A stretch of 64,000 nt of DNA from NCBI GenBank assembly GCA_035582835.1, contig JAYKAV010003357.1, forward strand, positions 57,254 through 121,253, given 5' to 3'. Source of the DNA: Phoebastria nigripes. Lineage: Eukaryota; Chordata; Aves; Procellariiformes; Diomedeidae. Positions 50,936 through 60,716 of the stretch are shown here, one piece after another. The position numbers were made by a program, and so were the translations under genes. The notes beneath the pieces were generated by a model, which was given only the letters and a program-made list of their open reading frames with translations, was not told the origin of the DNA and searched no databases. Position 1 is the stretch's first letter; every line of letters starts with the position of its first letter.

Positions 50936-52594
50936 ACAAAGTGAATAGCACTCACAGGACTCACAGAAACAAGAACAAATGAAAAAAAAATAGCCTAGGC
51001 TGCATTTTATCAATACAACTCAGCACATGGAAAGTGACACAGCTATTTATAGCAAGCAGTCCTTTTCTGTTTTCCACCAGGTTTTAAGCCCAATAATTAT
51101 AGTGCATAATCAAAAGTGTTGAACTTTCACAAAGCATGAGTCTAGACCTCAGAAACAAAGTACTCTGCTAGCTTACAGTTATTCTTACAGCATGGCTTGG
51201 TCAGAGGATGTTTTTTAGGCCTTTTCCAAAACTGCAGGATAAGAATCTCCCTAGAACTTCAGGCCATTCTGCCACCTTTCTGCCATTACATTAGGTTTGC
51301 TTGGACCACTGGCTCCCAGGGAGGACCTACAAAAGCTAAGAGGCAGCACCATCTCCCTTGAGTGTGCCTTAATACAGTCTGCCTCAGCGTATGTGGGAGA
51401 GCCCTCTCCATCTGTAACCAATTCCCCAGTCATGTAAGGAACACAATTGAAACAGAGATGGCGGGGGGGAAGAATCTATTTCAAGCTCTCTTCTGAATGC
51501 ACCTTTGGCCTACTGCGTATCATCTTTCCTCCTGCAGCACTGCTGCACAGTTCTACTTTGCAGGGAAGGAGTATCAAAAGCAGAAAAGACTCAAATAGCA
51601 ATTTCTATAGCAATCTCTCCCTAATATCCCAACACCAAAAAGAGAAAGCCTGTGGAAGGCTACGTAGTTCCATTCCAATCCACAATACCCTCTGAAATGG
51701 CAATTCACAGACAGTCAGTATGCTAGAAGGTCCTTGGGGAGCTACAGAGGCAAAGGAAAAGGGGCACCCAAGTGAATGCTTAATTCTTCCTCCAGCTTTT
51801 CTGATATCCAAATGGACCATAAAGAGTCTGGAATCTCAGATGTGTTCTACTTAGAGACAGAAGAAATCATTTTCCCACTGAAAAAAATAATCAAATAAAA
51901 TTGTAAACACTCACGGAGCAAAGAATCGCTGCTGTTTATTCAAAAAGGCTTATTCCATAACAACAGTATCTTTCTCAGCCCTAAGGACCCCCTGCATTCC
52001 TCCTTCAGAAACATTAGTAAGATAAGAAAAAACAATGATTTTTAGAGACAAGAGCCAGAATATTCTTGGCAATTACAGTAAAAGTAGGCAAATTTATTTC
52101 AAGTGCACAATGTAATTGTATGATTTCATTGAGGATAAATGAGACTTACATTATTTTGTCTTCAATGTATAATCAGTTTATATTTAGGCTGATGGTAGGG
52201 AGGAAACGCAACCTTTTTGTAATGTCATTCATTGAATACATCATTGAAAAAGCAAATTCTGGCAGTGCCCAGCCCAGATTCTGGCAGGCCTCTTAAAGGT
52301 CAGTACAATTATTTTTAAAACAATCACAATATTTATTATTAGCACCACCAAACTGAGAATCACACTGGCTCTCTCACCACTCGGTACCTCAGACCATGCC
52401 TCGTCAAAGGAAAAAGAGACGAGCTTTGCACATGCCTGAAAAGTTAGTGAGTGGGGGAGCCAAGTCTGAAACCTTGTCCTACAGTCCAAGAGGCTTCAGC
52501 AATAATGCCACCTCCCTCTGCCAAATCAGGGGGGCAGTCCATTTGAATGTAGTAATAGCCTGCAGGCTGTTGCTATGAGCAGTATGTTTTAAAT

Positions 52595-52670
52595 ACAGAT
52601 TTCAAAACTCTTTACAAAGGATTACCATTATCTGCATTTTACACACAGGAAACAAAAACATTCAGGAAGG
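52595..52670 (-). repeat. Possible MIR/L2-like 3' end
   Basis: CTTTACAAAGGATTACCATT, then CTGCATTTTACACACAGGAA, match the reverse complement of the MIR/L2-type tail in order. Confidence 0.42.
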
Positions 52671-52879
52671 AGATATTCTCTAAGGATGAGAACAGGAGAA
52701 GAAACATCACCTCCTTAGTTATCATCTAATACATTTTCTGCTAGGCTAGCAACTTGAAAGCTGCTGGAAGCCCACAAAAAAAAGAGTGATTGAATGTTTT
52801 TAGCAAACAGGCAGTTTCCAGCATATTCCAGTGCTGCAGATGGGCAAAAGTGTACACCTTCCTATATTCAGGATAAAGA

Positions 52880-52960
52880 TGAAGGACCAGATCTCCAATG
52901 GGTGCACACAGATCCACTGGGTTTAGTGAATTTGCACTAATTTACACCAGTGAATTCAAC
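52880..52960. repeat. Possible fossil palindromic DNA-transposon-like repeat
   Basis: GACCAGATCTCCAATGGGTG and GCACTAATTTACACCAGTGA resemble the ends and body of an old, partly palindromic repeat seen in bird and reptile genomes. Weak similarity only. Confidence 0.25.
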
Positions 52961-53716
52961 TGTTATCTACAAAAGCTAAAGTGATGATGAGTTACAAATG
53001 TTTCTTTATCTATAGTTTCTCTATAAAAGAGAAAAATTCTCCTCAAAAATCTACCTGTTCTAAAGATGAAGTTTTAAGTATAGTTACAGAAAGTAGAAAA
53101 TCACCTTTATGATATGTATCTAGAGAAAACTTTAGCTTTGGAGAGATAGTGTCCCCTGTAGCAACTTCAAGGAAATAAACACCTTTCCAGAGATTAACTA
53201 TAGGTCTAACCTGAGGAAGAAAGCTAACAGTGAACATGACTTTCTCTTGAAAAAAATCTTGACCACACAAAACTTTTTTGTGCTGGCAAGGTAATGCTTT
53301 AGGTGACCTCATAAGTCTTTTCCACCTCTAGCATCTGTGCTTTTGAGAATTTCCAAGGTAACCAGTACTTCAAATAGGCCACAGGAGCCAAGAGGAAGCT
53401 GAGTATTTTCTTAGTTTCTTTTTTTTGGGTGGAGTGAGCAAGATGTCTCGTTCCTCACTAACGTTTCTATTTTTCCATCTATTGAAATTTTTTTGTATAT
53501 AGAGAATGGCTTTAGAGTCTATTGACAAAGTTAAGCCAAGATTAAGAAGTGATGCATATTTTCTGCGCATCCCTTCAGCACCGAAGCATGTGAACAGTAG
53601 TGCTTTTTGTTTCACTCCCTTTCCTCATTCTGTTTTGCCTGCAAAATACAAGTATGTTTGTGACATTATAGCTACCGTAATGGAATATGACAGCACAGAG
53701 GTGGGAATGTCATTGT

Positions 53717-53748
53717 ATTGCCATGGCAATAGACAAACAGTGTTTATT
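53717..53748. promoter_or_regulatory. Perfect X-box palindrome next to forkhead-like sites
   Basis: ATTGCCATGGCAAT at 53717-53730 is a perfect 14-bp palindrome with the form of a full RFX site. ACAAACA begins 3 bp after it, and TGTTTAT follows at 53741-53747. Both are forkhead-type motifs. RFX and forkhead (FOXJ1-type) factors are known to work together at ciliary gene enhancers. Use of this site is inference. Confidence 0.33.
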
Positions 53749-54744
53749 ACTGGTAGTTTTAGGCTTTCACTCAAGCATTGGAAGCACTTTTTAGTTCTTT
53801 CTTCTTATGCAAACATATTTTAGTGATTTTTGGCTGGCTTCATCCTTGCTGGCTCAATGAGGTGCAAATTAAACNGCAGTTCTGTGGGCCAGGAAGGTCT
53901 CCTGCTCCACTGAGAAATAAATCACCTTGCGATGACAGATTGCATTTCCACTGCCACCCCTTCCCTCAGTCATGGCAGGGGATGGTACGTTTATATTCGG
54001 TCCAAGGAGTATACGATCATACATTCATGGTCTCCCCACTCCCGAGTCATTCAGGTTTATGAAAGCTTAAAGCAGAGGTGAACTTAGTCCCTTTACTTAG
54101 CACATCTGACAGCAGCATTAAAACCAGTGCTGTAACTTTTACTAAGTAGTACTTGGGCTAAGTTTTAATTGACATACTGTCGAAATCAAGACAGATGCTT
54201 ATTTAACATACTGGCATCTTAACTAATTACTTGAACTTCTGAATTGCCTTACTTATATTGATCCCACTTAAATGATTTTCTTAAGTGAAATGTAAATTAT
54301 CCTATAATTACAATTGTCAGGATTTATCATAAGAATCAGCATAGGTGGAAGAGCCTTGGAAAAAAATGATCCTACTGTAAGGCAGTCAAATTAATTAGCA
54401 GGCCAAACAGTGCTTGTGATTCAACTTAGAGTCTGTAGCTAATATTCTATTAATATTAATTTCTCTTTTAGAAATGTTCCTAGCTTACTTTCACCAAAGC
54501 CAGCAAGGTTAATTATTGGGCATTTAACACCTATAAAGTAAGTTCTACTTTTAAATGTTAACAGGAATAAATTGATACTTTCAGTATCTGCTGTGACCTG
54601 AAAAAAATACATAAACGAGAGAAGACACTGAAGCCACAAATATTCTTTTGTTGTCCTTGTTCTTTTGGCTCTTAAGGTAAATTTTGCCTGCATGTATGAA
54701 GTCCCAAAGAAAGGAATGCTACAGCATCACTTATGGTAGAAACA

Positions 54745-55111
54745 TCTAATCATGGCATTGAAAGAAATCTCAGACATTTAGAAAGTGCCCATGACCCCAG
54801 CCAGAATCAATTGTATTTCATACCTGACCAGTTTGTCCAGCCTGCTCTTAAAGTCTTCTAGTGATGAAGATTCATACCCTTCCCAGGACAACCCATTCTA
54901 GTATTTCAAGGGCCTTGGCAAATTCTTTCTAACGCCCCATCTGAACCTCCCTTGCTTGGGATTCATCTTGTTTCAGCCACCGTGGAGACAGAGCACAGAG
55001 AACCCCCTTCTTCTCTGCAGCAGCATTTACATACAGAAGATTGTTACCACATCACTCCATAGTCTTTCCTTCAATAGGCCAAACATCCCCATATCATTCA
55101 CTGTTCCCCCA
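54745..55111 (-). mobile_element. CR1 LINE 3' fragment, minus strand
   Basis: The left end carries a decayed CR1 tail near 54745 (AATCATGGCATTGAAAG). Rightwards there follow the stretch ACCCATTCTAGTATTTCAAG and, near 55050-55085, TAGTCTTTCCTTCAATAGGC, both standard parts of the CR1 ORF2 end in reverse complement. The fragment ends exactly where LTR-A begins at 55112, so the LTR either inserted into it or replaced its other part. Confidence 0.78.
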
Positions 55112-55908
55112 TGTATTGCGTTTGCGTGGCCAGGTTTTGGTAGCGGCGGGGCTACAGGGGTGGCTTCTGTGAGAAGCTGCTAGAAGCTTCCCCCACATCC
55201 GATGATAGACCCAATGCCAGCCGGTTCCAAGACGGACCCACTGCTGGGCAAGGCCAAGCCCATCAGCAACGGTGGTAGCACCTCTGGGATAACATATTTA
55301 AGAAGGGGGAAAAAACTGCACAACAGCAACTGCAGCCAAGGAGAGGAGTGAGAATATGTAAGAGAAACAACTCTGTAGACACCAAGGTCAGTGAAGAAGG
55401 AGGGGAGGATGTGCTGCAGGTGCCGGAGCAGAGATTCCCCTGCAGCCCATGGTGAAGACCATGGTGAGGCAGGCTGTCCCCCTGCAGCCCATGGAGGTCC
55501 ATGGTGGAGCAGATATCCACCTGCAGCCCTGGAGGACCCCACACCGGAGCAGGGGGATGCACCCGAAGGAGGCTGTGACCCCGTGGGAAGCCCGCGCTGG
55601 AGCAGGCTCCTGGCAGGACCTGTGGCCCCATGCAGAGAGAAGCCCATGCTGGAGCAGTTCGTGAAGAACTGCAGCCCGTGGGAAGGACCCACATTGGAAA
55701 AGTTCATGGAGGACTGTCTCCCATGGGTGGGACCCCACATTGGAGCAGGGGAAGAGAGTGAGGAGGAAGGAGTGGCAGAGACAACATGTGATGAACTGAC
55801 CACAACCCCCATTCCCCATCCTCCTGCGCTGTTCAGGGGGAGGAGGTAGAGAATTCGGGAGTGAAGTTGAGCCTGGGAAGAAGGGAGGGGTGGAGGGAAG
55901 GTGTTTTA
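55112..55908 (+). mobile_element. LTR-A, 5' part, joined to LTR-B
   Basis: It begins TGTATTGCG at 55112 and matches the minus-strand copy at 1-574 over most of its length. A TATA-like CATATTTAAG lies at 55293-55302. From about 55435 to 55700 it is built of decayed repeats around CTGCAGCCC(A/G)TGG (near 55440, 55483, 55522 and 55665) and GGAGCAG. The sequence runs to about 55908 and then stops being LTR-A. A 12-bp A/T-rich filler leads into the 3' part of LTR-B. The true LTR-A 3' end, with its polyadenylation region, is missing. Long open frames on both strands (up to 210 codons on the minus strand at 55180-55812) overlap each other and reflect repeat composition, so none is called as a gene. 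No retroviral genes are present. Confidence 0.82.
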
Positions 55909-55964
55909 ACATTAACATTAATGGCCAATGGGGTATTCCATACCATATGATGTCATGCTCAGNA

Positions 55965-55970
55965 TATAAA
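55965..55970 (+). promoter_or_regulatory. TATA box of the LTR-B part
   Basis: TATAAA is preceded by a CRE-like TGATGTCA and a CCAAT box. It is the same arrangement as at 6025. Confidence 0.55.
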
Positions 55971-56151
55971 GCTGGGGAGAAGAAGAAGGAAGAGGGGACA
56001 TTTGGAGTGGTGGCGTTTGTCTTCCCAAGTAACCGTTACGTGTGATGGAGCCCTGCTTTCCTGGAGATGGCTGAACACCTGCCTGCCAATGGGAAGTAGT
56101 GAATGAATTCCTTGTTTTGCTTTGCTTGTGTGCGTGGCTTTTGCTTTACCT

Positions 56152-56157
56152 ATTAAA
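56152..56157 (+). promoter_or_regulatory. ATTAAA polyadenylation signal of the mosaic LTR
   Basis: Same position in the LTR as 6212-6217 and 60574-60579. Confidence 0.5.
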
Positions 56158-59117
56158 CTGGCTTTATCTCAACCCACGAGTTTTCTCACTTTTACCCTTC
56201 TGATTCTCTCCCNCATCCCACCGTGGGGGGAGTGAGTGAGCGGCTGTGTGGTGCTTAGTTGCCGGCTGGGGTTAAACCACAACACTGGATTAAATCTTTA
56301 ATAAGGTTTAAGAGTTAGTTTATATGAGCAGTCACTCTTAGAAGATTTTTTATCTCTTCATCACAAGATTCTTCCTCTCCTTTTCTATGGATTTAATGAG
56401 TAAATAGCTGCCAATGTTGCAGTGCGATATCTGAGTAACATCTGAAAATACACCATTGATATAGCATGTGCTACAGTGCAAGCTGAGCAACTAATGGGAC
56501 TAAGTGTTAAAACTGAAATTTGCATAATAGGCCTAGAGAAGCTTGACCTATCTGAACAATAGATGGGCAACTATGGGATAACGAAATGAATTATATTAAG
56601 CCAGAAGAGCAGTAAAATCAGTTTATTAAGATCAAGTAGCAAAGATAAAATCAAGTTCTGTGTAGAACAGAACCTCTGGATGGATGTACTCACAGATGAC
56701 GGGTAACACCCTAGTAATCTCTTTTCATACTAATAAGGCTAGAAAGCTTGAAACAACCCATTAAAAGTAAATGTCCTAAAATTAAGTGGAGTAGTAACCA
56801 AAATAAGGAATTAGAAATGTTCCCAATATGAACTTCTCTATAACAAAAGTATAGTCATAACTGAACAAAAAACTACCTTTGTTGCACTGGAGAGTGAAAC
56901 TCCCCAAAGGTGGTTGCAATTTACCAAGAGTCTGATCCATTTTTCCACAATGAAGTCCTTAAATAACACACACCTATTCATCATTTGCTATTTTTTCTTT
57001 TTTTGCTGAAATAAATAGCTGCTGATTTGGCTTCATTTTGAAGCAAAAATTATATAATGAAAATATATTACAAGAGGGTTATTTCTCTGGTATGAGTCAG
57101 AGGCCTCCATCTCAAAACCTCAACCACAACCACCAGTCTGAAACCTAAACCACACAAACAATTGTATATTCAATTCCAATAAAACACTTACTTAATAAAT
57201 TTAAATTGCAAATAAAGCATCGATTGACTTTTGAGATAACACATTTTGAGAGGTTCAGAAGAGTCTGCATCAAAGAACAACTGTTTTAAGCCCTTTGGAA
57301 ACTCTCAAGAATGTGACACGTTGCATACACCCGAAAGTAATAGCAGTTGTAACTTTGTTGAGAGTTTGGTGATTTTTCACAGGTCCTTTGCTCTTGATCA
57401 TTCTTGTCTCTCACTCCCACACACTGGGAAACCTTGTGGTCACACAGTCCCTGCCTACTAATGCAAGAGAGGTTTCCCCACTTTTAGCTTGAAGTCCTAC
57501 CAGGTGCATGTTGCAGCTCTGAAAATGTTCCCCTCTGGGAATATTTTAAGGCAATTGCTGTAATAAGCTCCATCTTTCATCAGCTGCAAAAAGGTTTCCA
57601 CTCTGCCCTCTGCAGCATATTTACCTCTATGGAAAGGGTCCACAAGAGTTAGTGTTAAGTGCAGATTTGTCTTTAGACTCCCAAACTGAGACCATGCAGA
57701 CCTTTCGGAATTCCCTTTCCAAAGCCTGCTGACAAACTAGTGGTAGCCCTACAAAGGGGACTTCCGACAAATTTGTTAGTTCTGACAGCATGGATGTGAG
57801 TATTCAGATGTCAAATGAGTGCTGGGGATAATCCGGTCTGCCCTGAGCAGCCCACAGCTTGTCCGCTCCACAGCACAAGTCTTGTGGGGAAACAGATGAG
57901 GCATCCACTGCAGTCTGAGGCAGTGCATTATACTGACATCTCAGATCTAAACCATGACCCCTAATAACTAGTGGTCATGCTCAGCTGCAGCGGTTTGATT
58001 TCTGCTANGAGGTAGGGATTAATCGCTGAATAAATTAGGACTCAGTGTTTTGACACAATGCCAAGAATGATGGGTCCTATCTCTGGCTTCAATGCAGTGC
58101 CTTTGTCCTGCTCAGCTGCTACTTCAGGCACTGAAGCTGCTTTCACTGACTGGTAATTTGTCTAGAGCAAGATACTCTAAGATGTACAAGGGCTTAAAAT
58201 TATACTCATCTGACCCTTGAAGGACTCCAAGGCAGGAATAGCGAATCCTTCTCCCTCTCTCTCTCTTGGAACTTGCACTCCCCTAGGTCTGAGAATTATG
58301 TCCATTTTGTCTATTAAGAGGAAAAGACTTTTTTTAGCCAGAGAGAGGTCACCTACCCCATAGACACCTAACACTATTGACATTTTGTAGGTCGTCATTG
58401 GTGGAAGTATCAGAAAAAGGTTAAAGAGGGAATCGGTGATTGGAAGGATACCACAAAGCATTAGAAACAGTATTTATTAGTTCTCAGCAGCTCATTTTCT
58501 TCAGGGCCAGGAGAGTGAAAAGCCTCTGTAATTACTAACTACAAATGTTTACATTATCCAGGGAATTGCAAATTCCCTTTAATTGTTGATAGCAGTTCAG
58601 ACACTTGAGGTAGAGGAAGTAAAACAGAGGGAATAAGATCAGTCCTTACAGCCAGTTCTCACTCTCTCACCCTAAGGGGAAACAAGCTGCTGTGAACACA
58701 GGGGCAGTACAAGGACAGTTTAGCTAAAAGCTAAAAACTTTCAAAAAGTTGAAAATAAACCAGCATATTGTGGTACCAAGCTCTTTGAAAAATTATGAAA
58801 TAGCACCACAGGTTTCTACAGAGCAGATTATAATTCACCTATGTATAACCAAGTGTTTTGGCCCATAGAATAAGTATATAGGCTCACCAGGCAAAATTTC
58901 ATGTTTGCAGTGAATTTACCTTCCTTGAAAATCCCATTTGCACACACAATTAGGTCATACTGCTGCCATTTGCTTTCTTCCCCTTGTAAACTGCCTGGCA
59001 GACAAAATCCCAGCTATGAACTAATAACGTATCTTGAATGCCTTAGCAAACCAAAAAACATGTAACTACTGAAACAAAGTGTTCTGCCTCAGGAAGGTAT
59101 CCTGCACTTAGAAAAGT

Positions 59118-59195
59118 GTATTTCATTTTACACGTGACAAAACAACAAACTGAAGCACCTCTGAGCTGAGTCTTGTCGGAAAGCTAGGAGTTAAC
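59118..59195 (-). repeat. Possible MIR-like scrap
   Basis: CATTTTACACGTGACAAAAC, then AACTGAAGCACCTCTGAGCT and TCTTGTCGGAAAGCTAG follow the reversed MIR tail in order, with several differences. Confidence 0.38.
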
Positions 59196-59683
59196 ATCAG
59201 TCACCAAAAGCTGGCTATAAATGTAGTTATGCTTGTTACCAGTACTGGGAATTTTATTACAATATTCATTAACCATTGTGTTTATCAGAGAACTTATATC
59301 TACTTAACTCATGGCACCCTGGAAAAGATTTCCTGAGGATAATTAAAACCTGAAATCCCAGGAGGATTAACATCAGCAAATCCCAGCCCCCTAGGTCTAA
59401 GAGATTGGTCTGAGGATTCATAGATGTCCTTTACATAGTCATTAGTGTTTCAGGCTGCCAGTTTCATGTACCATCAAAAATGGCCAGTACAGCCTTTTGT
59501 CAAAGTGAACAAAAGCAAAGTGCATTCATTAGGAGAGCAGTCGGGCCAGGTAGTAAAGCATTTGACCTTACACCTTTGTTTTGCTTCTGAAATGGCTTTG
59601 CTTTTCCCTGGCATCCAGTCACTGCCCAGGTCATCAGGGCAAGTTTTAGTGTGTTTCCTTTATTCCTGTAGGGCTTTTTCACT

Positions 59684-59710
59684 CACACACACACATATAT
59701 ATATTTATAT
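59684..59710. repeat. (CA)n(TA)n microsatellite
   Basis: A short CA run passes into a TA-rich run with one interruption. Confidence 0.8.
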
Positions 59711-60096
59711 ACAAAGAAAGGGAAGGTGTGAGAAAATTCCAGGTAGTAGTAGAAAAAATGCGTGACAAAGATTTTTAGAGGAAGCAAGAATAAATGAAGA
59801 TGCCATACTAGGAATATAGTAAAAGTCGAGGGACTAATAGATGGGCCTTTTGGTCTAGGAAAACAGGAAACCACATCTAGGGTACATATGCATTTTTTCA
59901 TTTAAAAGAATCATGTGCCAATCGTATTTTTTCACTGATGGCAACTACTGGTATGCAGTAGGGTGGGCAGCTTGCAGCGTAAGTTAAGTAAGAGGAGGAT
60001 GCTCCTAGAGGTAGGTAAGTTGACAGAAAGTCATTTTCGATTTCTAATGCCACAAAATGACCAGGTAAGCAGGACTCCCTCTACAGTCCTCCTTTG

Positions 60097-60101
60097 AACA
60101 C
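60097..60101. repeat. 5-bp target duplication, left copy
   Basis: AACAC directly before the LTR is repeated at 60712-60716 directly after it. Confidence 0.85.
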
Positions 60102-60364
60102 TGTCCTGGTTTCGGCTGGGATAGAGTTAATTTTCTTCCTAGTAGCTGGTATAGTGCTGTGTTTTGGATTTAGCATGAAAATAATGTGATAACACACTGA
60201 TATTTTAGTTGTTGCTAAGCAGTGTTTATACTAAGTCAAGGACTTTTCAGTTTCCCATACTCTGCAAGCGAGGAGGTGCACAAGAAGCTGGGAGGGAGCA
60301 TAGCCAGGACAGCTGACCCAAACTGGCCAAAGGGATATTCCATACCATATGATGTCATGGTCAG

Positions 60365-60372
60365 TATATAAG
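60365..60372 (+). promoter_or_regulatory. TATA box of LTR-B subtype 2
   Basis: TATATAAG stands at the place of the TATAAA of subtype 1, just before the point where the two subtypes stop matching. Confidence 0.5.
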
Positions 60373-60513
60373 CTGGGGGGAGTTGGCCAGGGGGCAGTGA
60401 TCGCTGCTCAGGGACTGGCTGGGCATCGGTCAGCAGGTGGTGAGCGGTTGCATCACTTGGTTTTCCTGGGTTTTGTTCCTCTCTCTCTTTTGTTGTTTTC
60501 CTTTTCATTACAA

Positions 60514-60561
60514 CATCATCATCATCATCATCATTATCATCATCATCATCATTATTATTAT
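60514..60561. repeat. (CAT)n/(ATT)n microsatellite inside the LTR
   Basis: An imperfect trinucleotide run lies inside the subtype-2 centre, just upstream of the polyadenylation signal. It also creates open frames of His or Ile runs that are not genes. Confidence 0.88.
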
Positions 60562-60573
60562 TTCATTTCAGTT

Positions 60574-60579
60574 ATTAAA
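60574..60579 (+). promoter_or_regulatory. ATTAAA polyadenylation signal of LTR-B subtype 2
   Basis: It sits in GTTATTAAACTG, at the start of the shared 3' part. Confidence 0.5.
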
Positions 60580-60711
60580 CTGTTCTTATCTCAACCCACG
60601 AGTTTTCTTACTTTTGCTCTTCTGATTCTCTCCCCTGTCCCACCAGGGGTGGGGGAAGGTGAGCAAGTGGCTGTGTGGTGCTTGGTTGCTGGCTGGGGTT
60701 AAACCACAACA

Positions 60712-60716
60712 AACAC
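60712..60716. repeat. 5-bp target duplication, right copy
   Basis: AACAC follows the terminal CA of the LTR and pairs with 60097-60101. Confidence 0.85.

Larger units (their letters stand above)
47588..54744. other. Unique AT-rich non-coding DNA
   Basis: No supported gene. It holds homopolymers at 48609-48635 and 50893-50931, fossil scraps at 49780-49820, 52595-52670 and 52880-52960, and the X-box/forkhead-like cluster at 53717-53748. The 105-codon open frame at 53506-53823 is unrecognised and overlaps that cluster. Confidence 0.55.
55921..56284 (+). mobile_element. LTR-B subtype 1, 3' part, fused behind LTR-A
   Basis: From the CCAAT box (GGCCAATGG at 55923-55931) to the terminal CCACAACA at 56284 this segment closely follows 5982-6343. 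It keeps a CRE-like TGATGTCA near 55948-55955, the TATAAA at 55965-55970 and the ATTAAA at 56152-56157. The first ~210 bp of LTR-B are absent and LTR-A sequence stands in their place. Flanking pentamers of the whole mosaic (CCCCA left, CTGGA right) do not match. The join is therefore more likely a deletion between two neighbouring LTRs than a single insertion of a recombinant element. Ambiguous bases lie at 55963 and 56213. Confidence 0.85.
56285..60101. other. Unique non-coding DNA
   Basis: No supported gene. It contains a MIR-like scrap at 59118-59195 and a CA/TA microsatellite at 59684-59710. An ambiguous base lies at 58008. Confidence 0.55.
60102..60711 (+). mobile_element. Solo LTR, type B subtype 2, with target duplication
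   Basis: A complete 610-bp LTR starts TGTCCTGG and ends CCACAACA, flanked by a perfect AACAC duplication (60097-60101 and 60712-60716). Its first ~275 bp and last ~140 bp match the LTR-B at 5771-6343. The centre differs entirely: about 60376-60573 replaces about 6032-6211, and includes a CAT/ATT microsatellite. The TATA box (TATATAAG at 60365-60372) and ATTAAA (60574-60579) are kept. Five-base duplications are usual for some retrovirus classes. Class assignment from this alone is inference. No internal viral genes remain. Confidence 0.92.

Noticed and set aside
55180..55918. Open frames of 210, 176, 143 and 152 codons on both strands
   Set aside because: They overlap each other inside an LTR built of GC-rich repeated units, and they encode no known protein. 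They are composition shadows.
60349..60702. Frames with His or Ile runs
   Set aside because: Produced by the CAT/ATT microsatellite inside a solo LTR.
5771..60711. LTRs as the two ends of one provirus
   Set aside because: The copies are different subtypes about 54 kb apart with no retroviral internal genes between them, and the one clean target duplication closes around a single LTR.
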